The notes under the pieces: generated by a model
What the model saw: the letters and a program-made list of their open reading frames with translations, nothing else
Database searches by the model: none
What the model was told of the DNA's origin: nothing
Shown here: piece after piece, positions 16,631-25,600 of the stretch
Layout of the letters: every line of letters starts with the position of its first letter
Numbering within the stretch: the first letter of the stretch is position 1
Made by a program: the position numbers and the translations under genes
Assembly: GCA_964441735.1 (NCBI GenBank)
Contig: CAYTVB010000002.1
Location: forward strand, 26,929-90,928
Origin: JASMTM01 sp964441735
GTDB taxonomy: Bacteria; Thermotogota; Thermotogae; Petrotogales; Kosmotogaceae
Direction of reading: 5' to 3'
DNA length: 64,000 nucleotides

Positions 16631-19600
16631 TTGGCTTCACCTACAAAGATCCGTTCCAAAATATTCATAACCCTACTCCTGTTCACAGAATACACAAAAA
16701 CTCTCGATTCATTTTCATTAACGATAGCTTTAAACCTTCTGAAAAGCCTTCTATCTATCTTGCCTTCTTTGAAATAAATATTCAATAACTGTGAATCTGA
16801 ATCGTAATCGATAGTGCTTACTCCTTTATTATATGCCCCTATTCTGATTCTTGAAGCTCTAAGAAGTGATTTGGTTTGTTCGGGGAGTGAACCAAATCTA
16901 TCTCTCAACTCATTCTCAATATTTTCAATATCATCCACGTTTTCAGCGGTTGCTATTCTCCTGTATATCTTAAGTCGCTCAATGGAATTGGCAATATAAT
17001 CTTTCGGTATTACCATATGATAGGGTATATTACGTAATTCTGTATCAATAACCCTTTCTTCTTCTCTTTCCTTTTCCTCTTTACCTTTCATCTCAGCTAC
17101 TGCTCTTTGTAACATTTCGTTATACATATACAGTCCAACTGTCGAGATATTTCCGTGTTGTTCATCACCTAGTAAAGCACCAAAGCCTCTTATCTCCATA
17201 TCCTTCATTGATAATTTCATACCACTTCCGGCTCCTGTAAATTCATTAATTGCCTTTAAACGCTCACGTGCCTGCGGTGTCATACTTTTTTTGTCGTACA
17301 TAAAGTAGGAGAATGCTCTTCTATCACTTCTTCCCACTCTGCCTCGTAGTTGATAAAGTTGTGCAAGACCATATCGATGAGAATCATCAACGATCAATGT
17401 GTTGGCATTAGGAATATCTACACCACTTTCAATTATCGTTGTGCAAAGTAATAGATCGATATCTCCTTTATAAAAAGCTTTCACATTACTTTCAAACAGT
17501 AACTTTTGCATCTTTCCGTGCGCTACCCCAATTTTAGCTTCAGGAACAAGTTCCTTCAGCATCCTTTCACGTTCATCAAGCTCTTCCACCCTGTTGTGCA
17601 CATAAATAATCTGCCCGCCCCTATTTATTTCTCTAAGTACAGCTGTTCTTACCATCTTGCTCTTAAACTGGCCTACATAGGTTTCTACTTCTCGCCTTCC
17701 ATAAGGTGGAGTTGAAACGACTGATAATTCTCGCAGACCAGATAATGCCATATACAAGGTTCTCGGAATGGGCGTTGCACTCATTGACTGAACATTAACT
17801 GACAATCTGAGTTTCTTAAAATATTCCTTTTGCATAACCCCAAACAATTGCTCTTCGTCAATAATAGCAAGGCCAAGATCAGCAAAAGACAGTTTTGGAG
17901 AAAGAAGGCTGTGAGTTCCGATCAGTATATCAATATCACCTTTTTTAACATTATCAATTATACGATCTTTCTCCCTTAAAGTTCTATAGCGATCAAGAAT
18001 ATCTACCTTGATGCCAAAGGGTTCCATGCGTTCTGTAAAAGTATCATAGTGCTGAGAAGCCAGAACTGTTGTCGGTACCAATACAGCAACCTGTTTACCT
18101 GAAATAACGGATCTAAAAGCAGCTCTTAATGCAATTTCTGTTTTACCAAAACCTGCATCCCCACTAATTAATCTATCCATAGGCATTTCATTAGACAGAT
18201 CTTCCAGTACATCATTTATTGCATTTATCTGATCTTCTGTTTCAACATGAGGAAAACTGTTCTCAAAAGCCTTTTCAAGTTCTGAATCGCCATTTAGTTG
18301 ACAGCCCTTTGTTCTTTCTCTATTTGCATAAAGTGTCGCCAGTTCTTTTATTCTCTTTTTTAAATCCTTTTCCACTCTTTTTTTCTGTCTTGCCCAAACA
18401 TTACCTCGTAAAGAATTTAGCTGGACCCCTTCTTCAGGTCCAACATATTTGTGAACTCTATCTACCCTTTCAACGGGCACATAAATTTTCGTGTTGTTCT
18501 TATATTCGAGGGTTAAGTACTCTCTGGTTCCAAGAAGGTTGGTTATGCTTTTAACTCCCAAAAATCTACCGATACCATATTCTCTATGAACAACATAGTC
18601 GTTGATATCAAGCTCTGTCCAATCAACAATGGGTACCCTTGGCAATTGTTCTTTTTCTTTTATTTTTTTCGTTTTTCCAGCCCTTACGGATTCTTCTTCT
18701 TTCTTATCCCATGTCATGTATTCTGGTTCTTTTGTTGAAACAATATGGTAGTCCTTTTGTGTAAGTAAGTTTTCTGGCGATACACCACTATATCGTTTGT
18801 AAATGACCAGGGCTGCTCTATTTTCCTGAAGGTATTCATGAATTTCCCTCTCCACTCTCTGGAATTCATCGAGGGCTTCATCGGGTTTTATCAAATACAA
18901 AAAGGGGTTTTCTAAATAATCAAGAAGAAAAGATTGTTTTTCGTAAAACACACCTGAAACAGTTTCAAATAATTTTTGATCGTCGAGTTCATGGGAAAGT
19001 TTTGCAGTTGTCTTCTCTTCTATCCTTTGTACTCTATCCTTAAGTTTAGTCCTGTTGTCTCCGGTAAAAATAGCTTCAGATGAAGGAGTAATAATTGCTT
19101 CATTTATTGATTCTACACTTCTCTGATTCTGAGGGTTAAAAACCTTTATGCTTTCAATATTGTTATCAAAGACATCCACCCTGAATGGATATTTATTGCC
19201 AGGTACATATATATCGAATATCTCTCCTTTGATAGAAAACATACCAGGCTCATTAACCGTAAATACCCTTTCATATCCAATCTCAGAAAAACGTTCAGGC
19301 TTTAAGTCAACAGTACTCGATTTATTTAAAATAATGCTACTTTTCTCAAAAACGCTTCTTGGTACTGTTTTTCTCAACAAACCGTGAAGACTTGTATAAA
19401 CAACCCTGGCTTTTTTCCTTACAATATTATTTAGTGTTCCCATTCTGTACTGTCTTATCCTTTCAGATATTCCAATTTCCTCAAAGGGAAAGACATCATG
19501 GGATGGAAAAACAAACTCATCATTGCCCAAACTTTTTGATTTGATAAAACGGTTGAGAGATCGTTCATCAGGAAATATAATTACACTAGTTTTCTCGAAA

Positions 19601-19659
19601 TTATCTGAATGCTTGGCCACCCAGGCTGTTTCATCATTTGTTAATGTTAATTGCTTCAC
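16627..19659 (-). CDS. mfd: Transcription-repair coupling factor Mfd
   Basis: ATP-driven DNA translocase that removes RNA polymerase stalled at lesions and recruits UvrA. At 1010 residues it is somewhat shorter than the ~1150 of E. coli, with the UvrB-like N-terminal module partly reduced. An RNA polymerase-interacting region (DINDYVVHREYGIGRFLG) is followed by Walker A SGDAGFGKTEIA, the motif II box IDEEQ, SMSATPIPRTL, and QLYQLRGRVGRSDR in the second RecA lobe, then the C-terminal TRCF domain. The start is GTG at 19659 with a GGGAG 12 bases upstream, a rather long spacing. It is the first gene of mfd-mnmE-membrane protein. Confidence 0.94.
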   Translation of the reverse strand: MKQLTLTNDETAWVAKHSDNFEKTSVIIFPDERSLNRFIKSKSLGNDEFVFPSHDVFPFEEIGISERIRQYRMGTLNNIVRKKARVVYTSLHGLLRKTVPRSVFEKSSIILNKSSTVDLKPERFSEIGYERVFTVNEPGMFSIKGEIFDIYVPGNKYPFRVDVFDNNIESIKVFNPQNQRSVESINEAIITPSSEAIFTGDNRTKLKDRVQRIEEKTTAKLSHELDDQKLFETVSGVFYEKQSFLLDYLENPFLYLIKPDEALDEFQRVEREIHEYLQENRAALVIYKRYSGVSPENLLTQKDYHIVSTKEPEYMTWDKKEEESVRAGKTKKIKEKEQLPRVPIVDWTELDINDYVVHREYGIGRFLGVKSITNLLGTREYLTLEYKNNTKIYVPVERVDRVHKYVGPEEGVQLNSLRGNVWARQKKRVEKDLKKRIKELATLYANRERTKGCQLNGDSELEKAFENSFPHVETEDQINAINDVLEDLSNEMPMDRLISGDAGFGKTEIALRAAFRSVISGKQVAVLVPTTVLASQHYDTFTERMEPFGIKVDILDRYRTLREKDRIIDNVKKGDIDILIGTHSLLSPKLSFADLGLAIIDEEQLFGVMQKEYFKKLRLSVNVQSMSATPIPRTLYMALSGLRELSVVSTPPYGRREVETYVGQFKSKMVRTAVLREINRGGQIIYVHNRVEELDERERMLKELVPEAKIGVAHGKMQKLLFESNVKAFYKGDIDLLLCTTIIESGVDIPNANTLIVDDSHRYGLAQLYQLRGRVGRSDRRAFSYFMYDKKSMTPQARERLKAINEFTGAGSGMKLSMKDMEIRGFGALLGDEQHGNISTVGLYMYNEMLQRAVAEMKGKEEKEREEERVIDTELRNIPYHMVIPKDYIANSIERLKIYRRIATAENVDDIENIENELRDRFGSLPEQTKSLLRASRIRIGAYNKGVSTIDYDSDSQLLNIYFKEGKIDRRLFRRFKAIVNENESRVFVYSVNRSRVMNILERIFVGEAK

Positions 19660-19704
19660 AAAAAATCAGTACTCCCTCTAATATTTACTATTTGAATTTT
19701 ATCA

Positions 19705-19734
19705 TTGTTTGAATATCTTTTCCTGTGCTATAAT
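19705..19734 (+). promoter_or_regulatory. Promoter of the TPP riboswitch transcript
   Basis: TTGTTT (19705-19710) and a perfect TATAAT (19729-19734) are 18 bases apart, with an extended TGC just before the -10. Transcription would start about 7 bases downstream, right at the riboswitch. Confidence 0.7.
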
Positions 19735-19740
19735 ATAAAT

Positions 19741-19827
19741 ACCAGGGGAGCTTTAGAAGGCTGAGAGTGCGTGCGGCGCAGACCCTAAGAACCTGATTCG
19801 GGTAATACCGACGAAGGAAGGTTTGAG
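19741..19827 (+). promoter_or_regulatory. TPP riboswitch (THI element)
   Basis: Contains the conserved pieces in order: GGGGAG, GGCTGAGAGTGC, a short variable P3 stem, GACCCTAAGAACCTGAT and GGGTAATACCGACGAAGGAA. Thiamine diphosphate binding to this fold favours formation of the downstream terminator. It precedes thiBP, so thiamine uptake is repressed when the cell has enough TPP. Confidence 0.95.
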
Positions 19828-19829
19828 TG

Positions 19830-19856
19830 ATGCCGTTCTTCTGGACGGCATTTTTT
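19830..19856 (+). terminator. Riboswitch-controlled terminator
   Basis: ATGCCGT and ACGGCAT arms (19830-19836, 19845-19851) with an 8-base loop and six T's (19851-19856). It sits between the TPP aptamer and the thiB ribosome binding site, the normal layout for transcriptional attenuation. Confidence 0.9.
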
Positions 19857-19872
19857 GTTGGGAGGTGATATT

Positions 19873-20853
19873 ACGAAATTAAAAGTGGTTTTAATAGTAG
19901 TTTTAGCGGTGATTGCAACAATGTCAATAGCAAATGAAAAATTAGTGGTTTACACCTATGATAGTTTATTACCCTTAGCCAATGAAGCATTCCAGTCTTT
20001 TGAAGAAAAAGAGGGAATTGAAATTGAGCTTCATGCCATTGGCGATGCTGGCACAATGCTATCAAGGATCATATCACAAAAGGGAGAACTCGATGTTGAT
20101 GTGGTAATAGGAATTGACAATATCCTTGCTCAAAGAGCGTTTGAAGAAGATCTTTTTTTAGGTTATTTGCCTGAAAATGCTGAAAGAATTACTGATACTT
20201 CGTTGATTTTCGACCCTTTCTGGAGATTAATTCCATATGACTACGGAGCAATAGCATTAATTTATGATCCTAAAGCCCTTGATGATATTTCCATAAAAAC
20301 CTTTGATGACCTTACCGGAAAAGAATTGAATCGTTCCATTATCATTCAAGATCCAAGAACGTCAAGTACTGGCCTGGCATTTCTCGTCTGGACCTATCTT
20401 CTACATGAAGATGATTTTGGCTCCTTCTGGAAAGAATTTAACGATTCTATACTTACTGTCACCCTGGGCTGGGGTGATGCCTTTGAAAAATTTGAAGCCC
20501 GAGAAGCACCTATGATGGTAAGCTATGCTACAGACAAAGCCTATTCCATGTACAACTACAACGAAGCAAGATATGAAGTTTTAATACCAGATGGAAAGGG
20601 TTACGTTCAAATCGAAGGGGCAGGAATAATAAAATGGAGTAATCGTAAGGATAAAGCAAAAAAATTCATAGAATTCATGTTATCAGATGATTTTCAGAAA
20701 CACATTCCTCTTACCCAGTGGATGTTCCCTGTTACCGATGTGAAATTGCCCGATGTATTTGATTACGCAGTTAAACCAGATGAAATTTTAAAAGCGCCGA
20801 CTAATCTTAATATCGAACAGTTAATCAATGAATGGGAAAAAGCGATTTATTAA
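19873..20853 (+). CDS. thiB: Thiamine ABC transporter substrate-binding protein
   Basis: Periplasmic ligand-binding protein of the ThiB/iron-type family, about 326 residues. A signal peptide (KLKVVLIVVLAVIATMSIA) precedes mature NEKLVVYTYDSL; TYDSL/F is the typical ThiB opening. WTYLLHED, GWGDAFEKFEAREAP and SYATDKAYS fit the family. The start is odd. GGAGG (19861-19865) is well placed only for ATT at 19870 (4 bases) or ACG at 19873 (7 bases); TTG 19855 and TTG 19858 precede the site, and GTG 19885 lies within the signal peptide. Placed downstream of a TPP riboswitch and overlapping thiP, it binds thiamine or its phosphates. Confidence 0.88.
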   Translation, partial: TKLKVVLIVVLAVIATMSIANEKLVVYTYDSLLPLANEAFQSFEEKEGIEIELHAIGDAGTMLSRIISQKGELDVDVVIGIDNILAQRAFEEDLFLGYLPENAERITDTSLIFDPFWRLIPYDYGAIALIYDPKALDDISIKTFDDLTGKELNRSIIIQDPRTSSTGLAFLVWTYLLHEDDFGSFWKEFNDSILTVTLGWGDAFEKFEAREAPMMVSYATDKAYSMYNYNEARYEVLIPDGKGYVQIEGAGIIKWSNRKDKAKKFIEFMLSDDFQKHIPLTQWMFPVTDVKLPDVFDYAVKPDEILKAPTNLNIEQLINEWEKAIY

Positions 20854-22444
20854 CCGGGCCATTGCATTTGCTTTTGCAGGGCTTTTCATTGTCATTCTAA
20901 TTGTTTTTCCACTTGCAAAGGCTTTTGGATCGTTTTCTGGCGATGAACTTGTAAGTGCTCTTAGTAAACCTTCCATCGTAAAAATTCTTAGATTTACGTT
21001 AATACAATCATTGCTTAGTACAACCCTGGCCTTTTTGTTTGGTCTGCCCGCTGCCTATTTTTTTGCCAGAAGCAAAGGGATTCTTTCTCGAATGCTAAAT
21101 TATATTACCTTCATACCTTTTTTCTTACCAAGTATCTCTATGGTAGTTGGTTTTCTCGTATTATATGGAAAACAGGGAATAATAAACAACATAGCACGCA
21201 TATTTGGTTTTTCTGAAATTAGCATACTTTATTCATTTGGGGCAATTATTCTGGGGCATGTTTTTTACAATTCACCCATAGTGGTAAGAGTTGTTGGAGA
21301 TGCTTTAAGGAATGTACCCAGGGAATTTATTGAAGCCACAAAGATCGACGGAGCATCCAGGATTAAATCTTTTATTAGTCTTGAATTACCTTTGGTAATG
21401 CCATCCATAGTAACTTCTCTCATTTTAATTTTCTCCTATTGTTTTACTTCCTTTGCTGTCGTTCTTATTCTTGGAGGATCTCAATTTGCCACACTTGAAG
21501 TGGCAATATACATGTATTTTAGATTGCTTGCGCGTCCAAATATTGCACTGGCATTGGCTATAGTCCAATTTTTATTTATCTTTGTTTTCGGATTGGTTCT
21601 TTTCTTTTTGGAAAAAAGAACTAAATACAGCACCGGTGAAACCTATTTTTCTCATTCAGCTACTCTTGCTACATATTCTACTCTTTATCTTTTATTTGAA
21701 GCCCTTCCTCTATTCGCAGCAATTGCCGGATCTGTTTATAACTTTGCCACACATAGTTTCACCTTCGACCGCATTAAACAAGTGTTCAGTTTTTCACGCT
21801 GGGAAATGCTTAACACTTCACCAATAAATGCATTCGCGAGATCCATTGCAATTTCAGTCTTAACTGCTTTTATTGGTGTGATATTATTTTTCATCATAAC
21901 GTGGAAGCTTCGTGATGATATATATTCAAACCTTATTACAAGGTTACTTTCATTGATAAGTATTTCAATAACACCGGCAATACTTGCCTTGAGTTACAGC
22001 ATAATATATGGAACAATCCCCGTTGTTATTAAACTCATTTTTGCATATCTGGTAGTTTCATTTCCGGTAGCAGTTGGATTGTTGTATTCGAGAATAAGCT
22101 CATTTGATAAAACCCCGCTTGAAGCTTCAATGATTGATGGAGCTAACCACATACAACGTTTCTGGTACATAATATTGCCCATGATGAAACAGGCATTTTT
22201 ATCTACATTCGCAATTATTTTTGCCATTTCCATGGGTGAATTTGCAGCATCCTTAATCATTGGTGGTGAAAAATTTCCAACAGCTACCGTTGCTATTTAC
22301 AGACTAATTTCAGCGCGTTACGTGCCCGAAGCAAGGTTTCTAAGCGCACTTTTAATTATAACTGTATTTGCTTTTATTGGCTTAACAACAAAGATCTTCG
22401 TTTACCCTTCTAAAGTGAATGGTAATAATCGCAACAATATCTAA
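20828..22444 (+). CDS. thiP: Thiamine ABC transporter permease, two-domain
   Basis: A 538-residue membrane protein made of two fused permease halves, each about six hydrophobic segments. Each half carries a cytoplasmic EAA-type loop: EFIEATKIDGASRIKSFISL near residue 175 and LEASMIDGANHIQRFWYIIL near 440. This matches the ThiP/FbpB family. Its ATG lies 26 bases inside thiB. No ATPase subunit (ThiQ) follows; instead the convergent nth overlaps its last 35 bases, so an ATPase must come from elsewhere. Confidence 0.9.
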   Translation: MNGKKRFINRAIAFAFAGLFIVILIVFPLAKAFGSFSGDELVSALSKPSIVKILRFTLIQSLLSTTLAFLFGLPAAYFFARSKGILSRMLNYITFIPFFLPSISMVVGFLVLYGKQGIINNIARIFGFSEISILYSFGAIILGHVFYNSPIVVRVVGDALRNVPREFIEATKIDGASRIKSFISLELPLVMPSIVTSLILIFSYCFTSFAVVLILGGSQFATLEVAIYMYFRLLARPNIALALAIVQFLFIFVFGLVLFFLEKRTKYSTGETYFSHSATLATYSTLYLLFEALPLFAAIAGSVYNFATHSFTFDRIKQVFSFSRWEMLNTSPINAFARSIAISVLTAFIGVILFFIITWKLRDDIYSNLITRLLSLISISITPAILALSYSIIYGTIPVVIKLIFAYLVVSFPVAVGLLYSRISSFDKTPLEASMIDGANHIQRFWYIILPMMKQAFLSTFAIIFAISMGEFAASLIIGGEKFPTATVAIYRLISARYVPEARFLSALLIITVFAFIGLTTKIFVYPSKVNGNNRNNI

Positions 22445-23036
22445 CGAAACATTGTTCACACAGTGGTTTTTGAGGTTTACAAATATTCTTCCCAAACTCC
22501 ACCAGCGAACCATTCAGTGGGCCCCAGAGCTCTTCAGGAATTATTTCTACAAGTTTCTTTTCAGTATCGTCAGGTTTTTTTGTATGCACCCAGCCTATTC
22601 TATTTGATATTCGATGTACATGTGTATCCACTGCCATTGCTGGAATTCCAAAACCTACAAAAAGGACAATATTTGCTGTTTTCCTTCCAACGCCTGGCAA
22701 TAAAACAAGATCTTGGACGTTACTTGGTACTTTATCGTTGAATTCATGATGAATAGTTTTGGCTATTTCAACGATGCGAGCAGATTTTTGTCGATACATG
22801 CCTGACGCTTTTATCAATTCATGGAGGTCTTTGGGTTTCGCTTTAGATAGCTCTTTTGCATTTTTATATACACTGAATAACCTATTTGATGCCACTTCAG
22901 TATTCTCGTCTCTTGTTCGCTGACTTAAAATAGTGCTTATTAGAACCCTGAATGGATCGGTACTATTCCTATACCTTGGAAAAGAATCTACTATTTTTCT
23001 GGCAATACTTTCGGGATTACAATCAACAGAACTCAT
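22410..23036 (-). CDS. nth: Endonuclease III (DNA glycosylase/AP lyase)
   Basis: Excises oxidised pyrimidines and cleaves at abasic sites. The helix-hairpin-helix LLPGVGRKTANIVL near residue 110 contains the catalytic lysine, and VDTHVHRISNR near 137 has the catalytic aspartate. The C-terminal cysteines in the pattern C-x6-C-x2-C-x5-C bind a [4Fe-4S] cluster. The 208-residue length is normal. The ATG overlaps the stop of the upstream aminopeptidase by 4 bases. Its 3' end overlaps thiP tail to tail. Confidence 0.95.
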   Translation of the reverse strand: MSSVDCNPESIARKIVDSFPRYRNSTDPFRVLISTILSQRTRDENTEVASNRLFSVYKNAKELSKAKPKDLHELIKASGMYRQKSARIVEIAKTIHHEFNDKVPSNVQDLVLLPGVGRKTANIVLFVGFGIPAMAVDTHVHRISNRIGWVHTKKPDDTEKKLVEIIPEELWGPLNGSLVEFGKNICKPQKPLCEQCFVRYCCDYYHSL

Positions 23037-24439
23037 TGTTCAAGAAAAACCTTGTATGCTCTATAGGTTTCAAAAACATCTACTTTTGATGAAATCTCAA
23101 AAGGAGAGTGCATACCCAGCAGAGGTGTCCCTGCATCGAGTACATTCATTCCTCTTTCTGCAAAGAATTTGGCTACTGTTCCTCCACCACCTTGATCAAC
23201 TTCACCGAGTAACGAAGTTTGCCAGTTAATATTGTTCTTATTAAGAAGGTTTCTTACTGAACCAATCATTTCTGCACTTGCATCATTGGTTCCTGCCTTT
23301 CCTTTATAACCTGTATATTTGACCAAAACAATACCATGCCCCAATCGTGAAGCATTTGTTAGATCGTGTACCTTTTCATGCATGGGATTAACTGCAGCAC
23401 AAACATCTCCAGATAACATCTTAGAATTGTCCAGTGCATTAAGTGTATCTTCATAAGGCTGACTACTGCCTTTTAACTGAGCGAGTTTTGATATTGCATT
23501 AACCCAGAAGTAACTCTTAGCTCCTGTTGTGCCTGTACTGCCAATCTCTTCTTTGTCAAGCAAAAGCACACCAATATTTGCGTCTTCTTTTTCAGATTCA
23601 GTAAGGGCTCTAATTGCTGTATAGGAACATACTCGGTCATCCTGACCGTAAGCTCCTATCATTGAACGATCAAAACCAACTTCTCTTGGTTTATGTATGG
23701 GGACAAGCTGGAGTTCTGCGCTAATAAAATCTTCTTCAGTTATCCCGTATTTTTCATTCAACATCTTCAGAATATTCAACTTAACAAGGTCTTTTGCACT
23801 TTTTTCGTCTGATTTTATCGGTATAGTTGCACAAAGGGCATTCAAATCCTTACCTTTAAAAACTTCACTTACACTACCCTTTCTGTCATCAAGGTGTGGT
23901 AAGAGATCACTTATAGTGAATACCGGATCATCTTCCTTTTCTCCAATTGACACCTCAATGATCTTTCCATTTTTATCATAAATGACTCCAATCAACGCAA
24001 GTGGCACATTAAGCCAGTGGTATTTTTTTACTCCACCGTAATAATGGGTTTTCAACAAAAGATAACCACTTTTTTCCTGAAGAGGTAATGGTTTTAAATC
24101 AAGTCTTGGAGAATCAATATGCGCAGCCAGAAGATTCAAACCATTTTCCAATTTTGAGTTCAGTCTAAAGGCAACCAGTGCTTTTGATGATTTTACAAAA
24201 TAAACACCTTCAGATGTTTCTAACTGCTCTTTAGAATCAATTTCATTCAGAGAAACGTAGTCCTTTGATTTTAAATAATTTTCAAAATAGACAACCGAGC
24301 TTCTTTCAGTTTTTGCCCCTTGAAGGAAATCCATATAATCCTGTGAGAATACTTCCACCTTTTCCTTTTCAACGTTGAACCATGCATTTTCAGATGAATG
24401 AATAAGTTGTTTTCTTAAATCTTTTAAATTATCCTTCAA
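23033..24439 (-). CDS. M18-family metallo-aminopeptidase
   Basis: Zinc aminopeptidase of family M18 (aspartyl aminopeptidase / aminopeptidase I), 468 residues. Metal ligands are recognisable in LLAAHIDSPRLDLK near residue 80, LDKEEIGSTGTTGA near 300, and the C-terminal GMHSPFEISSKVD. The cytosolic protein releases N-terminal residues from peptides, supplying amino acids to catabolism. It is followed by nth with a 4-base overlap. A GGAGG ribosome binding site precedes the start. Confidence 0.93.
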   Translation of the reverse strand: MKDNLKDLRKQLIHSSENAWFNVEKEKVEVFSQDYMDFLQGAKTERSSVVYFENYLKSKDYVSLNEIDSKEQLETSEGVYFVKSSKALVAFRLNSKLENGLNLLAAHIDSPRLDLKPLPLQEKSGYLLLKTHYYGGVKKYHWLNVPLALIGVIYDKNGKIIEVSIGEKEDDPVFTISDLLPHLDDRKGSVSEVFKGKDLNALCATIPIKSDEKSAKDLVKLNILKMLNEKYGITEEDFISAELQLVPIHKPREVGFDRSMIGAYGQDDRVCSYTAIRALTESEKEDANIGVLLLDKEEIGSTGTTGAKSYFWVNAISKLAQLKGSSQPYEDTLNALDNSKMLSGDVCAAVNPMHEKVHDLTNASRLGHGIVLVKYTGYKGKAGTNDASAEMIGSVRNLLNKNNINWQTSLLGEVDQGGGGTVAKFFAERGMNVLDAGTPLLGMHSPFEISSKVDVFETYRAYKVFLEQ

Positions 24440-24584
24440 AACTACACCTCCTTATTTTTTATAATTTTACCACCTTAACAAATTGGTGTCTTAAACGAAT
24501 TAATTATTCTACATTTGTTTATAATGTATAATTGTAAAGAAAAAAATAAATTGAATAATATTAATCTATTTAAAGGTGATTCCT

Positions 24585-25148
24585 TTGAACGAAAAGAAGT
24601 TAATAGAAGGTCTAAAGAAGAAAAAGATATGGGCATATGAAGTCCTTTATGATGAATATGCTCCAAAACTGGGTAGTGTTATTAAATCGTATTTAAAGAC
24701 TGACGATGTGGAAGATGTTTTGCAGGAGACATTCATCAAAGTTTTTAAAAGCATAAAAAGATTTCGAGGAGATTCTAAATTATCTACCTGGTTATATAGA
24801 ATAACGGTGAATGTTTGCAAAGATATAATAGCAAAAAGAAAAAAGAGAAAGCAATTTTTAACCGATTTTCAGGACCGCGAAGAGAACTACAACCTTAATC
24901 CAAAATCAAGCACCAATGTCTTTAAAGAAGTTATGGATGAACTAAGTTATGAAGAGTTGTTGAAAATTGTAAATCAACTTTCAGAAGAAGATAGGTTATT
25001 GATAAAATTAAGAGATGTTGAAGGGCTTGCATACGCTGAAATAGCTGATATTATTGATAAACCGGTTGGTACAGTAAAAAGCAAACTTCATTACGCCCGC
25101 AAGCGTCTAAGAGATATGCTGGAGGAGGTAGATTATCATGTTCGATAA
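24585..25148 (+). CDS. ECF-subfamily RNA polymerase sigma factor
   Basis: Sigma-70 family group IV factor of about 187 residues. Region 2 (VLYDEYAPKLGSVI, DDVEDVLQETFIKVFKSI, STWLYRITVNVCKD) is followed by region 4 with a helix-turn-helix (LRDVEGLAYAEIADIIDKPV, GTVKSKLHYARKRLRD). TTG at 24585 is preferred over GTG 24576 because AAGGTG lies 6 bases before it and includes the GTG. It is the first gene of a three-gene operon with an anti-sigma-like and an RseB-like protein, an envelope-stress arrangement. Confidence 0.9.
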   Translation: MNEKKLIEGLKKKKIWAYEVLYDEYAPKLGSVIKSYLKTDDVEDVLQETFIKVFKSIKRFRGDSKLSTWLYRITVNVCKDIIAKRKKRKQFLTDFQDREENYNLNPKSSTNVFKEVMDELSYEELLKIVNQLSEEDRLLIKLRDVEGLAYAEIADIIDKPVGTVKSKLHYARKRLRDMLEEVDYHVR

Positions 25149-25587
25149 CGAAAGCTTTGACAGATTACTAAATGACAAAAATAAACCTCAAAATATTGAT
25201 CAACAAGAAAAGGAAGAATTTAAGAAATATCTTAAATTCATTGAGGCATACAAGCATAGAACATCTTATAATCCCGGGGAAAACACGAAGAATAAGGTTT
25301 TAAACCGTATCAAGAAGAAAAAATTTATCCCCTATAGAATTGTAGTGGCGGCTGCTGCATGCTTTTTAGTACTTTTTACAGGTGTTAACTTCATGTCATC
25401 CAATACGATAATAATCGCAAGTAAAAATGCAAGTGAACCAAACAATACAATTGAAAGAAATGCGAACTTATCAAATGTATCTACCTTTGAAGATATCGAC
25501 GAAGAACTTGTAAGACGTTCTGCGGGATTTTTTAACGAAAGTAATAATACAGAGTCAGATTATATGGTACTTGGAACAGGTTTTTAA
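25138..25587 (+). CDS. Predicted anti-sigma factor, single-pass membrane protein
   Basis: A 149-residue protein with a charged N-terminal cytoplasmic part of about 65 residues, one transmembrane helix (IVVAAAACFLVLFTGVNFM, about 70-88) and an acidic, Asn-rich external tail. It overlaps the sigma gene by 11 bases, and GGAGGAGG lies 8 bases before the ATG, so it is translationally coupled. No zinc-binding HxxxCxxC motif is seen. The role is inferred from topology and position: it would bind the ECF sigma at the membrane and release it on a signal. Confidence 0.7.
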   Translation: MFDNESFDRLLNDKNKPQNIDQQEKEEFKKYLKFIEAYKHRTSYNPGENTKNKVLNRIKKKKFIPYRIVVAAAACFLVLFTGVNFMSSNTIIIASKNASEPNNTIERNANLSNVSTFEDIDEELVRRSAGFFNESNNTESDYMVLGTGF

Positions 25588-25600
25588 TGAGGTATAACTT

